64,000 nucleotides of DNA from Flavobacterium lacustre. GTDB lineage: Bacteria > Bacteroidota > Bacteroidia > Flavobacteriales > Flavobacteriaceae. Shown piece after piece: positions 33,731 to 42,702 of this stretch. How positions within the stretch are numbered: the stretch's first letter is position 1; each line of letters opens with the position of its first letter. Made by a program: the position numbers and the translations under genes. The notes beneath the pieces were generated by a model that saw nothing but the letters and a program-made list of their open reading frames with translations, had not been told where the DNA came from and ran no database searches. The stretch covers positions 2,542,001-2,606,000 of the forward strand of contig NZ_CP114882.2 in NCBI RefSeq assembly GCF_027474525.2. Direction: 5' to 3'.

Positions 33731-34867
33731 TTAAAGCATTCCTTTCGTGCTTGGTAAAATCATTTTTTCAGTATCACGTTTTACGGCCACTTTTATCGCT
33801 TTGGCGAAAGCCTTGAAAATAGCTTCGATTTTGTGATGTTCGTTAGTGCCTTCGGCTTTAATGTTGATATTAGCTTTTGCTCCATCCGAGAATGATTTGA
33901 AGAAATGATAAAACATTTCTGTCGGCATCTTACCCACCATTTCACGTTTGAATTCAGTTTTCCAAACCAACCAGTTTCTCCCTCCAAAATCAATGGCTAC
34001 TTGTGATAAACAATCATCCATTGGCAAACAAAAACCGTATCTTTCTATTCCTAATTTGTTTCCTAATGCTTTGGCAAAAACTTCTCCAAGCGCAATAGCT
34101 GTATCTTCAATAGTGTGGTGTTCATCGACTTCTAAATCTCCTTTTACGGTGATTTCCAAGTCCATTTGTCCGTGACGTGCGATTTGATCTAACATGTGGT
34201 CAAAAAAAGCAATCCCAGTTTCAATTTTACTTTTCCCAGTTCCGTCAAGGTTTAGTTTAATATAAATATCGGTTTCATTTGTTTTTCTTTCTATGGAAGC
34301 GGAACGTTCCTCTAATTTCAAAAACTCATAAATCGTTTTCCATTCTGTAGTTTGCAAAGCAATAATATCTTCTAATTCGTGTCTTTTAGAGGATATTTCA
34401 TCACTTCCCAACTCTTCGTCAGTGTTGATAAAAATAGCTTTTGAACCTAGGTTTTTCGCTAATTCTACGTCAGTTATTCTGTCTCCAATTACGAATGAAT
34501 TTTCTAAATCGTATGCTGGATTATTGATGTATTTAGTCAACATAGCTGTTCCAGGCTTACGAGTTGGTACATTTTCGTGAGGAAATGTTTTGTCGATAAA
34601 AACATCACTAAAAACGACTCCTTCATTTTCAAATGCTTTCATCACTAAATTATGAACTGGCCAAAAGTTAATTTCGGGATGAGAATCCGTTCCTAAACCA
34701 TCTTGATTGGTCACCATTACCAACTCAAAATCCAATTCAGCGGCAATTTTTCCAAGATATTGAAAGGCTTTTGGATAAAATTCCAATTTTTCAAAACTGT
34801 CTAATTGATAATCATTCGGTTCCAAAACCATTGTTCCGTCACGATCTATAAAAAGTATTTTTTTCAT
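33731..34867 (-). CDS. hisB: Bifunctional histidinol-phosphatase / imidazoleglycerol-phosphate dehydratase
   Basis: 378 residues. The N-terminal HAD phosphatase has FIDRDGTMV (about 4-12, Asp nucleophile) and the zinc-type loop with [10 protein letters not shown]. The C-terminal dehydratase contains the paired His motifs [16 protein letters not shown] and [15 protein letters not shown], and [16 protein letters not shown] [13 protein letters not shown] near the end. Fusion of both activities is usual in Bacteroidetes and gammaproteobacteria. It performs steps 6 and 8 of the pathway. Confidence 0.96.
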   Translation of the reverse strand: MKKILFIDRDGTMVLEPNDYQLDSFEKLEFYPKAFQYLGKIAAELDFELVMVTNQDGLGTDSHPEINFWPVHNLVMKAFENEGVVFSDVFIDKTFPHENVPTRKPGTAMLTKYINNPAYDLENSFVIGDRITDVELAKNLGSKAIFINTDEELGSDEISSKRHELEDIIALQTTEWKTIYEFLKLEERSASIERKTNETDIYIKLNLDGTGKSKIETGIAFFDHMLDQIARHGQMDLEITVKGDLEVDEHHTIEDTAIALGEVFAKALGNKLGIERYGFCLPMDDCLSQVAIDFGGRNWLVWKTEFKREMVGKMPTEMFYHFFKSFSDGAKANINIKAEGTNEHHKIEAIFKAFAKAIKVAVKRDTEKMILPSTKGML

Positions 34868-34879
34868 TTTTTAAAACGT

Positions 34880-35929
34880 TTATAAAGAAGACAAAGCTTC
34901 TATCAATTTTTTATTTTCTACTTCCGTTCCAATAGTTAAACGCAAGGTGTTCTCACATAAAGGTTGGGTCGTTCTGTTACGAATTACGATTCCTTTTGCG
35001 ATTAGTTCATCGTATCTTTTATTCGCGTCATCCACTTTTATCAAGATGAAATTAGCTTCTGTCGGATAGATTTTCTCAACAAATTTAACATTAAGCAACA
35101 CTTTAAGTAAATCAGTTCTTTGTGCTATAATAGATTCTATTTCCGAATTTATTTTAGCTTCATTTCCAAGTCTAAAAATAGCTCTTTGTTGCGTTAATTC
35201 GTTTACGTTGTATGGCGGCTTAATTTTATTTAAAACCGAAATTACTTCAGCAGATGCATAGCAAATTCCCAAACGGATTCCTGCTAAACCGTAAGCTTTT
35301 GAAAGGGTTTGCGTGATAATTAAATTTGGATATTCATCTAACTTGTTAACCCAACTTTCTTTTTGAGAAAAGTCAATATATGCTTCATCTATAACCACTA
35401 AACCATTGAAGTTTTTCAACAAATAAGCAACGTTTTCATCCGAAAATGAATTTCCGGTTGGATTATTTGGAGAACATAAAAAGATGATTTTGGTATTCTC
35501 ATCAACAGCGTTCATGATTTTTTCAATCTGTGGCTGAAAATCAGTTGAAAGTAAAATTTCTTTGTTTTCAACAGCATTGATATTGGCTAAAACACCGTAC
35601 ATTCCGTAGGTTGGTGGTAGAGTAATTACATTGTCCACTTTTGGTTCACAAAAAGCACGGAATAATAAATCCAAAACTTCATCGCTTCCGTTTCCTAATA
35701 AAATTTGATTTGTTTTAACCTTTTTTTGTTTGGCCAAAACAACTTTCACACTGCTTTGTTGTGGATCTGGATACCTGTTTACCCCGTTTTCAAAAGGGTT
35801 TTCATTAGCATCCAAAAAAATCATATCTGCGGTATCAAAATCCTCGAACTCATCACGAGCCGAAGAATAAGGCTTCATTGACTTTACGTTTTCACGGACA
35901 AAAGTATTTATATCAAAATTATTTTTCAT
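34880..35929 (-). CDS. hisC: Histidinol-phosphate aminotransferase
   Basis: 349 residues, PLP-dependent fold-type I. The internal-aldimine Lys is in TQTLSKAYGLAGIRLG (about 208-223), with the PLP contacts FLCSPNNPTGN and VIDEAYIDF visible. The longest frame begins at a TTG at 35935. The ATG at 35927-35929 (MKNNFDINTF) is preferred, and it gives an 11-base overlap with the end of hisD, a sign of translational coupling. Confidence 0.95.
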   Translation of the reverse strand: MKNNFDINTFVRENVKSMKPYSSARDEFEDFDTADMIFLDANENPFENGVNRYPDPQQSSVKVVLAKQKKVKTNQILLGNGSDEVLDLLFRAFCEPKVDNVITLPPTYGMYGVLANINAVENKEILLSTDFQPQIEKIMNAVDENTKIIFLCSPNNPTGNSFSDENVAYLLKNFNGLVVIDEAYIDFSQKESWVNKLDEYPNLIITQTLSKAYGLAGIRLGICYASAEVISVLNKIKPPYNVNELTQQRAIFRLGNEAKINSEIESIIAQRTDLLKVLLNVKFVEKIYPTEANFILIKVDDANKRYDELIAKGIVIRNRTTQPLCENTLRLTIGTEVENKKLIEALSSL

Positions 35930-37211
35930 TTTCAATCGCTTTTAAACGTAATGTAACTGCATTTTTGTGTGCTTGTAATCCTTCTGCTTCTGCCATAATT
36001 TCGATGGCTTTTCCAATATTTTGAATTCCCTTTGCAGAAATTTTCTGAAAAGTCATGGTTTTGGTAAAACTGTCCAAATTTACACCGCTATAATTTTTAG
36101 CATAACCGTTTGTTGGTAAGGTATGATTCGTTCCAGAGGCATAATCACCAGCGCTTTCCGGGGTGTAATTTCCAATAAAGACAGAACCGGCATTATGAAT
36201 TCCATTACTGTAAAAATCATCAAATTCTGAACAAATAATGAAGTGTTCTGGACCGTATTCGTTGATTAATTCTAATGCAATGGTGTCATTTTCAACATAA
36301 ATCAATTTAGAATTTGCAATCGCTTTCTCGGCAATGGCTTTTCTTGGTAATACATCCAGTTGAATTTGAACTTCTTTTTCAACAGCATCTATTAATTTTT
36401 TTGAAGTGGAAACTAAAATCACTTGACTGTCTGCTCCGTGTTCTGCTTGCGAAAGCAAATCGGAAGCTACGAATGCCGGAACTGCTGTATTATCAGCAAC
36501 TATCAACAATTCGGAAGGTCCTGCAGGCATATCGATAGCAACTCCAAATTGGGTGGCTAATTGTTTAGCTACAGTAACAAATTGATTTCCAGGTCCAAAA
36601 ATTTTATACACTTTAGAAATTGATTCGGTTCCAAAAGTCATTCCTGCAATGGCTTGTATTCCGCCTACTTTTAGAATTTTGGTTACACCACATAAATTAG
36701 CCGCATATAAAATAGCTGGGTTTATATTTCCGTTTTTATCGGGAGGAGAACACAATACGACTTCATTACAACCTGCAATTTCTGCGGGAACAGCCAGCAT
36801 TAGTACTGTAGAAAATAAAGGGGCGGTTCCTCCGGGAATGTATAAACCTATTTTTTGAATTGGTCTTTTTTCTTGCCAGCAATTCACGCCTTCAATTGTT
36901 TCAACAGAAACTCTATCGGTTTTTTGAGCAGAATGGAATTTTTTTATGTTAGATTTCGCCAGTTGAATGGCTTTTTTTAATTCCGAAGGAACTGTTGCGA
37001 CTGCTAGTTCTATTTCGGCTTTGGTAACTTGAATTGTATCTAATGCAGCACCGTCAAAAAGCGACGTATATTTTGCAACAGCAATATCCCCTTTTTTTTG
37101 TATTTCCTTGAAAATTTCTTTTACTGTTGCTTCAATATCATCAACAGTTTTGGTTGGTCTTTCTAAAATAGAAGACCAAGTTTCAGGTTTTGGGTTGTAG
37201 ATTTTATTCAT
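35919..37211 (-). CDS. hisD: Histidinol dehydrogenase
   Basis: 430 residues. NAD- and zinc-dependent, it makes histidine from histidinol in the last two steps. The signature IDMPAGPSELLIVAD is at about 225-239, the zinc and catalytic residues are in SQAEHGADSQ (about 253-262) and EYGPEHFIIC with its GPEH (about 318-327). ASGTNHTLPTNG is also present. It is the second gene of the operon, with its end overlapping hisC. Confidence 0.96.
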   Translation of the reverse strand: MNKIYNPKPETWSSILERPTKTVDDIEATVKEIFKEIQKKGDIAVAKYTSLFDGAALDTIQVTKAEIELAVATVPSELKKAIQLAKSNIKKFHSAQKTDRVSVETIEGVNCWQEKRPIQKIGLYIPGGTAPLFSTVLMLAVPAEIAGCNEVVLCSPPDKNGNINPAILYAANLCGVTKILKVGGIQAIAGMTFGTESISKVYKIFGPGNQFVTVAKQLATQFGVAIDMPAGPSELLIVADNTAVPAFVASDLLSQAEHGADSQVILVSTSKKLIDAVEKEVQIQLDVLPRKAIAEKAIANSKLIYVENDTIALELINEYGPEHFIICSEFDDFYSNGIHNAGSVFIGNYTPESAGDYASGTNHTLPTNGYAKNYSGVNLDSFTKTMTFQKISAKGIQNIGKAIEIMAEAEGLQAHKNAVTLRLKAIENEK

Positions 37212-37274
37212 TTTTATATTTTTAACCGCAAAGTTTGCATGAATTGTATAGAAAGTTTTTTTGGTTTATTCCGT

Positions 37275-38132
37275 TTAAAGAACCAATTTTTCAATTGGGC
37301 AAACCAAAATTCCTTCGGCTCCGGCTTCTTTCAATTGGCTGATTACGTCCCAAAAAGTATCTTTATCAATTACGGAGTGTACGCTACTCCAACCTGGCTG
37401 AGCCAATGGTAAAACGGTAAGGCTTTTTAATACGGGTAATATTTTTCCAACCGCTTCAATTTTGTCATTAGGAACGTTCATCAAAATGTATTCTGATTTT
37501 CTGGCTCTCAATACGGATTCGATTCTAAACTGAAGAATATCGATTATTTTTTGAATTTCCGGAGTCACTTTTGGTGAGACCGCTAAAACAGCTTCACTTT
37601 TAAAAATGACTTCAACTTCTTTAAGATTGTTTTTGAATAAAGTACTTCCGCTGGAAACGATATCAACGATTGCATCTGCTAAACCAATATTTGGCGCGAT
37701 TTCTACAGAGCCTGAAATTTGGTGAATGTCTACTGATAATCCAAATGAATTAAAGTATTCATTAACGGTATTGGGATAAGATGTTGCAATTCGCATTCCG
37801 TCTAAATCTTTGATGGAATTGTATTTGAACGTTTTTGGAACAGCAACTGAAACTTTACATTTTGAGAAGCCTAATTTTTGAGCAACAATGATATTTTTCC
37901 CTTTTTCAACCAAAAGATTATCTCCAACAATGGCGATATCTACAACTCCGTCAATTAAATATTGTGGAATATCGGAGTTTCTAAGATACAACACTTCTAA
38001 TGGGAAATTAGTGGCTTCTGCTTTGAGTTGGTCGTTTCCGTTGTTAATAGAAATGCCACAATCTTTTAAGATTTGAATGCTGTCTTCGTTTAAACGTCCT
38101 GATTTTTGAATTGCAATTTTTAAAGTACTCAT
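37275..38132 (-). CDS. hisG: ATP phosphoribosyltransferase, long form
   Basis: 285 residues. Catalyses the committed first step of histidine synthesis and is feedback inhibited. It starts MSTLKIAIQKSGRLNEDS. The PRPP loop is DAIVDIVSSGSTLFKNNL (about 170-187). The C-terminal ACT-like regulatory domain (about 210-285) marks the long HisG that needs no HisZ. A longer frame to 38213 would run through the attenuator hairpin, so the ATG at 38130-38132 is chosen. It is the first structural gene of the operon. Confidence 0.95.
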   Translation of the reverse strand: MSTLKIAIQKSGRLNEDSIQILKDCGISINNGNDQLKAEATNFPLEVLYLRNSDIPQYLIDGVVDIAIVGDNLLVEKGKNIIVAQKLGFSKCKVSVAVPKTFKYNSIKDLDGMRIATSYPNTVNEYFNSFGLSVDIHQISGSVEIAPNIGLADAIVDIVSSGSTLFKNNLKEVEVIFKSEAVLAVSPKVTPEIQKIIDILQFRIESVLRARKSEYILMNVPNDKIEAVGKILPVLKSLTVLPLAQPGWSSVHSVIDKDTFWDVISQLKEAGAEGILVCPIEKLVL

Positions 38133-38191
38133 TTTTTTTGATTTTTTTTGATTTACTATTATTGTGCTTGAGTACAACGGATAGGAAATAA

Positions 38192-38222
38192 AAAACCCGC
38201 TTGATATACTCAAACGGGTTTT
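38192..38222 (-). terminator. Attenuator terminator of the his operon
   Basis: The 8-bp stem AAAACCCG/CGGGTTTT (38192-38199 with 38215-38222) is extended inward by 4 bp after one mismatch (38201-38204 with 38210-38213). On the minus strand it is followed by a T-rich run. It lies between the leader peptide gene and hisG, and its 5' arm can pair instead with the end of the leader gene. Confidence 0.85.
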
Positions 38223-38266
38223 AAAATATGATGATTTACATGCATACCATTAACACATCGCTTGAG
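38209..38266 (-). promoter_or_regulatory. Antiterminator pairing in the his leader
   Basis: CTCAAGCG in codons 15-17 of the leader peptide gene (38259-38266) can pair over 8 positions, with one G-U, with CGTTTGAG in the 5' arm of the terminator (38209-38216). Ribosomes stalled at the His codons would leave this segment free and block the terminator. Ribosomes reaching the stop codon would cover it. Confidence 0.7.
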
Positions 38267-38309
38267 AGCAATAATGAGAATGATGATGATGCAATTGAAT
38301 TGATAACAT
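38250..38309 (-). CDS. hisL: Histidine operon leader peptide
   Basis: A 19-residue reading frame, MLSIQLHHHHSHYCSQAMC, begins at the ATG at 38307-38309 and ends at TAA at 38250-38252. Five of its residues are His, four in a row (residues 7-10) and one at 12. It is followed by the terminator hairpin and hisG and preceded by a good promoter. This is the arrangement of a ribosome-mediated attenuator, and the peptide itself has no other expected function. Confidence 0.9.
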   Translation of the reverse strand: MLSIQLHHHHSHYCSQAMC

Positions 38310-38343
38310 AATTTTTAATTTGATAATCCCTTGATTTCGATTG

Positions 38344-38375
38344 CAAATATAGTGGAAATTTTATTTAAAATGCAA
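38344..38375 (-). promoter_or_regulatory. Promoter of the histidine operon
   Basis: On the minus strand TTG (38373-38375), a 21-base spacer and TATATTTG (38344-38351) match the Bacteroidetes promoter consensus in full. The leader peptide ATG lies 34 bases past the -7 box. Confidence 0.7.
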
Positions 38376-38440
38376 TTTTTAATTTAACTTAATGCTGTCT
38401 TATTGTTAAAAAAAAGAAACTAATAATGATTTTTAAAAGG

Positions 38441-38471
38441 AATAGCTGTTGATAAAGAACCAACAGCTATT
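38441..38471 (-). terminator. Terminator of pckA
   Basis: A perfect 11-bp stem, AATAGCTGTTG at 38441-38451 and CAACAGCTATT at 38461-38471, with a 9-base loop, 24 bases past the pckA stop. The following minus-strand bases are only moderately T-rich. Confidence 0.7.
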
Positions 38472-38495
38472 CGGGAATCGAATTTTGAATTTAGT

Positions 38496-40103
38496 TTAAC
38501 TTAATTTTGGACCAGCTGCAACCAAACGTTTACCTTCTTCGGTATCTGTATATTGCTCAAAGTTTTTGATGTATCTTGCTGATAAATCTTTTGCTTTAGC
38601 TTCCCATTCTTTATCGTCTTTGTATGTATCTCTTGGATCAAGAATTCCGTCACTTACATTTGGTAAAATAGTAGGAATTGTTAAATTCAAGAAAGGAATA
38701 GTTCTAGTTTCAGCTTCGTCAATTTCGCTGCTGATAATAGCATCGATAATTGCTCTTGTGTTTTTAAGTGAAATTCTTTTTCCGGTTCCGTTCCAACCTG
38801 TATTTACTAAATATGCTTTTGCTCCGTGTTCTTTCATTTTACCAATTAAGGTTTGAGAATATCTTGTTGGGTGTAAAGTCAAGAATGCTTCACCAAACGC
38901 TGGAGAAAATGATGGTTCTGGAGCTGTAATTCCTCTTTCAGTTCCTGCTAATTTTGAAGTATATCCACAAAGGAAGTGGTATTGAGCTTGATCGTCATCT
39001 AAGATTGATACTGGAGGTAATACTCCAAATGCATCAGCAGAAAGATAAATGATTTTGCTTGCATGTCCTGCTTTTGATGGCAATACAATTTTATTGATAT
39101 GATATATTGGGTAAGAAACTCTAGAGTTTTCAGTGATTGAATGGTCGTAGTAATTTACTTCTCCATATTCATCCACAATAACATTTTCTAATAAAGCATC
39201 TCTTTTGATAGCTCTCCAGATGTCCGGTTCGTTTTCTTCTGTTAAGTCGATAACTTTTGCGTAGCAACCACCTTCGTAATTAAATACTCCGTTGTCATCC
39301 CATCCGTGTTCGTCATCACCAATTAAATATCTTTTTGGATCTGCAGAAAGGGTTGTTTTACCTGTTCCAGAAAGACCAAAGAATACAGCTACATCTCCTT
39401 TTTCACCAACGTTAGCAGAACAGTGCATTGAAGCCATTCCTTTTAACGGAAGGTAATAATTCATCATAGAGAACATTCCTTTTTTCATTTCTCCACCATA
39501 CCAAGTTCCACCAATGATTTGAACTTTTTCTGTAAGATTGAATAATACAAAGTTTTCTGAATTTAATCCTTGTTCTTTCCAGTCTGGATTTGTTGCTTTA
39601 GAACCATTCATAACAATAAAATCAGGCTCTCCAAAGTTTTCTAGTTCATAAATAGAAGGTCTGATAAACATGTTTGTTACAAAGTGTGCTTGCCAAGCTA
39701 CTTCCATTACGAAACGAACTTTTAATCGTGTATCAGCATTTGTTCCACAAAAAGCATCAACAACATATAATTTTGGAGAAGTTGAAAGTTGTTTTAAAAC
39801 TAATTTTTTTAAATCATCCCAAATACCTATAGTTGTTGGGAAATTTACTTTATCATCCCAATAAATAGTGTCTTTGGTAACATCATCTTTAACAATATAT
39901 CTATCCTTAGGAGAACGTCCTGTGAAAATACCGGTTTTCACTGCTACAGCACCAGTATCTGTCAATGCTCCTTTTTCATATCCTTTTCTTTTATGAGAAA
40001 CTTCTGCTTGATATAATTCTTCGTAAGAAGGGTTGTAAGATACTTCATGGTAACCTGTAATTCCTAAATCGTGTAATTCCTGAATGATTTTAATGTTTTT
40101 CAT
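38496..40103 (-). CDS. pckA: Phosphoenolpyruvate carboxykinase (ATP)
   Basis: 535 residues. Converts oxaloacetate and ATP to PEP, the first step of gluconeogenesis. The kinase-1a P-loop [14 protein letters not shown] is at about 240-253, kinase-2 GDDEHGWDD at about 260-268, and the substrate-binding [10 protein letters not shown] at about 62-71. [12 protein letters not shown] carries metal ligands. The gene faces an AspT-type transporter across a 289-base gap holding a -7 box and two FNR-like palindromes, so it may be controlled by carbon or redox state. Confidence 0.96.
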   Translation of the reverse strand: MKNIKIIQELHDLGITGYHEVSYNPSYEELYQAEVSHKRKGYEKGALTDTGAVAVKTGIFTGRSPKDRYIVKDDVTKDTIYWDDKVNFPTTIGIWDDLKKLVLKQLSTSPKLYVVDAFCGTNADTRLKVRFVMEVAWQAHFVTNMFIRPSIYELENFGEPDFIVMNGSKATNPDWKEQGLNSENFVLFNLTEKVQIIGGTWYGGEMKKGMFSMMNYYLPLKGMASMHCSANVGEKGDVAVFFGLSGTGKTTLSADPKRYLIGDDEHGWDDNGVFNYEGGCYAKVIDLTEENEPDIWRAIKRDALLENVIVDEYGEVNYYDHSITENSRVSYPIYHINKIVLPSKAGHASKIIYLSADAFGVLPPVSILDDDQAQYHFLCGYTSKLAGTERGITAPEPSFSPAFGEAFLTLHPTRYSQTLIGKMKEHGAKAYLVNTGWNGTGKRISLKNTRAIIDAIISSEIDEAETRTIPFLNLTIPTILPNVSDGILDPRDTYKDDKEWEAKAKDLSARYIKNFEQYTDTEEGKRLVAAGPKLS

Positions 40104-40142
40104 CTTGTTTAATTTTAAAAATTCTTGTTATTTAATTCTATT

Positions 40143-40150
40143 CAAATGTA
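40143..40150 (-). promoter_or_regulatory. -7 box of pckA
   Basis: TACATTTG on the minus strand, matching TAnnTTTG, 39 bases before the pckA ATG. No TTG lies at -33. Instead the FNR-like palindrome at 40170-40186 occupies about that distance, which would suit an activator-dependent promoter. Confidence 0.5.
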
Positions 40151-40169
40151 TGATTGTTACTTCTGAAAA

Positions 40170-40186
40170 AACCTGATTTTTATCAT
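40170..40186. promoter_or_regulatory. FNR-like palindromic site, copy 1
   Basis: AACCTGATTTTTATCAT contains the inverted repeat TGAT-N4-ATCA, the core of CRP/FNR-family operators. An identical 17-base copy lies at 40301-40317. Its centre is about 30 bases upstream of the pckA -7 box. Confidence 0.5.
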
Positions 40187-40300
40187 GAAATATAAAAACA
40201 TGCGCAAACGTTTTCGTATTTTACAAGGGTTTACAAGGTTTTTTAAATTTAAAAAAAGGAGCAATCAATTCATTTTATTAATTAAATTTACAAAAAGATT

Positions 40301-40317
40301 AACCTGATTTTTATCAT
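40301..40317. promoter_or_regulatory. FNR-like palindromic site, copy 2
   Basis: The second exact copy of AACCTGATTTTTATCAT, 131 bases from the first, on the transporter side of the gap. It ends 76 bases before the transporter ATG. Confidence 0.5.
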
Positions 40318-40359
40318 ATAAAAGTAATAAACTATTTTAGTTATTTGTTATCAAATTAT

Positions 40360-40385
40360 AACTATTAAATTTAACTATTAAATTG
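40360..40385 (+). repeat. Tandem 13-base repeat before the transporter start
   Basis: AACTATTAAATTT followed directly by AACTATTAAATTG, ending 7 bases before the ATG at 40393. It may be a regulator half-site pair or simple slippage in AT-rich DNA. Confidence 0.5.
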
Positions 40386-40392
40386 TAACATT

Positions 40393-42087
40393 ATGTTTGA
40401 TTGGTTTAACACATTATTTAGCCCCAATAATGAACCGGACATTACTCAGTCTTTAATTGTCCTTTTAATTGCTATCAGTGTAGGTTTTTTTGCAGGAAGA
40501 ATCCGAATAGGCAATATCTCTTTGGGCGTCTCTGCGGTTATGTTTGTCGGGCTTTTTTTAGGTCATTATGGCTACCGCATGGATGAAAGTATTTTAGTTT
40601 TCGTTCGTGATTTTGGCTTAATTTTATTTGTTTACGGAATTGGTATTCAAGTTGGACCTTCTTTCTTTTCTTCATTCAAGAAAGATGGATTATTATTTAA
40701 TCTTTTGGCAGTTGGAGCTGTACTTTTAGGAGGAATCATAACTTATTTAATACATATAGTTACTAAAATTGATATCGAAAATGCAGTAGGTTTAATGTCA
40801 GGTTCTGTAACTAATACACCTGGTTTAGGAGCAGCAAAATCTACTTTGCAAGAAATACAAAATCAATTTCCTTCAAAAGTATTCAGTGATCCTACCATTG
40901 CTTATGCTATTACTTATCCGTTGGGTGTTTTTGGAATTATCCTAACCATTATATTATCAAAATCAGTTTTGAGAATTGATCTGATTAAAGAAACTCTTTC
41001 TTTAAAAAATAAAACTTCCGATAAAGAAAATATAATCATTAATGAAAAGTGCAGAATTACAAATTCAGATTTATTGGGTAAAAGTATTTATCAAATTTTT
41101 AAAGAATTAGATATTCATAATGTCATCATTTCACGTTTGAAAAACAGCGGTTCCAAAGTGGTTTATTCTCCTTCATTAGACACTAAAATTCATGATAAAG
41201 ATGTATTGATGGTGGTTGGTAATCAAAAAGATGTGGATCATTTTATTCATTTAGTGGGTAAAATTTCAACCGATTTATTTATTGAAACCGGAGAAGATTT
41301 AATCGCAAAATTTGTTTTTGTTACAACAAAAGCCGCTACTCACAAAACATTGGCAGAGTTAGATTTGCACAATAAATTTGATTTGAAAGTAACTCGTGTA
41401 GTTCGTTCTGGATTAGAGTTATTAGCCCAGCCTTCTTTAGAACTTTTTTATGGAGACAAATTATTGATTGTTGGAAATAAAGAAGCGATTGCCGAAGTAG
41501 AAAAAATAATTGGAAACTCAGAAAAACATCTTTTGGAACCCGATTTTTTATCTCTTTTTGGAGGTTTGATTATTGGTATCATAATAGGTTCTATTCCTAT
41601 TTTTATTCCTTCATTACCAGTTCCTTTAAAATTAGGATTTGCAGCAGGACCACTTATTACAGCATTATTTATCAGTCGATACGGCGGTGTGGGTGCGATA
41701 CATTCTTACATCAATAACGGTGCAATTTATTTCATGAAAGATTTAGGAATTTGTTTGTTTTTTGCTGCTGTAGGAATTCATGCCGGAGCTGCTTTTTATG
41801 ATAATTTCATCAAATTCAACGGATGGCTTTGGATTTATTACGGTTGCTATATTACATTTATTCCATTAATAATCATGGTTTTAGTTGGTAGATATATTTT
41901 TAAATTAAACTTTTATCAACTGGTAGGAATTATGAGTGGTGCTTATACGGATCCGGCTGCATTAGCCTTTAGTACTAAGTATTTAGACTCTGAAATCCCA
42001 AATCAGTCTTACGCCACGGTTTATCCAATGGTTACAATTTCAAGGATATTTATAGCGCAATTACTCATTTTGTTATTTGCCAGTTAG
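40393..42087 (+). CDS. AspT/YidE/YbjL-family transporter with two RCK_C domains
   Basis: 564 residues. About five membrane helices (1-185), two TrkA_C/RCK_C regulatory domains (about 205-290, ILGKSIYQIFKELDIHNVIISRLK type, and 295-375) and about six further helices (380-564) form the duplicated layout of the aspartate:alanine exchanger family. Repeated SGSVTNTPGLGAAK and SGAYTDPAALAF motifs (about 136 and 516) are the duplicated core. It is an inner-membrane anion or amino-acid/dicarboxylate antiporter of unknown substrate. It is divergent to pckA, so a C4-dicarboxylate or amino acid substrate is plausible. Confidence 0.86.
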   Translation: MFDWFNTLFSPNNEPDITQSLIVLLIAISVGFFAGRIRIGNISLGVSAVMFVGLFLGHYGYRMDESILVFVRDFGLILFVYGIGIQVGPSFFSSFKKDGLLFNLLAVGAVLLGGIITYLIHIVTKIDIENAVGLMSGSVTNTPGLGAAKSTLQEIQNQFPSKVFSDPTIAYAITYPLGVFGIILTIILSKSVLRIDLIKETLSLKNKTSDKENIIINEKCRITNSDLLGKSIYQIFKELDIHNVIISRLKNSGSKVVYSPSLDTKIHDKDVLMVVGNQKDVDHFIHLVGKISTDLFIETGEDLIAKFVFVTTKAATHKTLAELDLHNKFDLKVTRVVRSGLELLAQPSLELFYGDKLLIVGNKEAIAEVEKIIGNSEKHLLEPDFLSLFGGLIIGIIIGSIPIFIPSLPVPLKLGFAAGPLITALFISRYGGVGAIHSYINNGAIYFMKDLGICLFFAAVGIHAGAAFYDNFIKFNGWLWIYYGCYITFIPLIIMVLVGRYIFKLNFYQLVGIMSGAYTDPAALAFSTKYLDSEIPNQSYATVYPMVTISRIFIAQLLILLFAS

Positions 42088-42114
42088 CACGAAATTTTTT
42101 TTAAAAAATACCAT

Positions 42115-42155
42115 AAAAAAAGAGGATTTTCACTTGTAGGAAATCCTCTTTTTTT
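42115..42155. terminator. Bidirectional terminator between transporter and metal operon
   Basis: A perfect 15-bp stem, 42115-42129 with 42141-42155 (core AGAGGATTT/AAATCCTCT), an 11-base loop, and A- and T-runs at both ends. It serves both convergent transcription units. Confidence 0.88.
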
Positions 42156-42175
42156 GTAAAAAAATAAATTTGTAA

Positions 42176-42667
42176 TTAATCTTTGTCTTCTTCTTGAGTT
42201 TCTCCTGCAGTAGTAGGCAAAGCTGCATTCGCTCTGATTTCAGTATGACGAATTTCCCCTCCTGTTGTGCCAGTTTCTGTTGCAAAAAAGACACCAACAA
42301 TTGCTATAATGACCGCTATAAAAGAAACAAGATTTGCTTTAGCATGTTTTTTGTAATTTAGATACAAACCAGCAAGTGAAACAACTCCTAAAGCATATAA
42401 AACAAGAGCTAATTTCTCTGCCATTTCTTCGTGTTCATGAATGATTTCTTTCCCAATCGAAGGCATGTCTTCTACAAGTTCCTCTGCTCCTTCACCAGTC
42501 CCCATACTGAATAGTGCAAAAACTGCAGCTACTACAAATAAAACATAAGCAGTACTTTTTACCGAATTGTTTTTTAAAATTAAACCTGTAATCAAAATTC
42601 CAAGCCCCAATATGGTTCCAATAATTGGAAAATGATTCACTACCATGTGTAAGTGCGCGTCGTTCAT
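42176..42667 (-). CDS. Four-helix membrane protein, DUF2231-like, with conserved His
   Basis: 163 residues with four predicted membrane helices. The opening MNDAHLHMVVNHFPIIGTILG resembles DUF2231 proteins, and further His residues occur in IIHEHEEMAEK (about 79-89) and GGEIRHTEIRA near the C-terminus. The His pattern would suit metal or haem binding in the membrane. It is the last gene of the metal-efflux run, 35 bases after the ferritin-VIT gene. The function is unknown. Confidence 0.7.
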   Translation of the reverse strand: MNDAHLHMVVNHFPIIGTILGLGILITGLILKNNSVKSTAYVLFVVAAVFALFSMGTGEGAEELVEDMPSIGKEIIHEHEEMAEKLALVLYALGVVSLAGLYLNYKKHAKANLVSFIAVIIAIVGVFFATETGTTGGEIRHTEIRANAALPTTAGETQEEDKD

Positions 42668-42702
42668 AATATAATTTGTTTTAAAAGTTTAAAAATAAAA
42701 GA

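Noticed and set aside
38133..38213. A 27-residue N-terminal extension of hisG.
   Set aside because: It runs through the attenuator terminator, and HisG proteins begin at MSTLKIAIQ or nearby.
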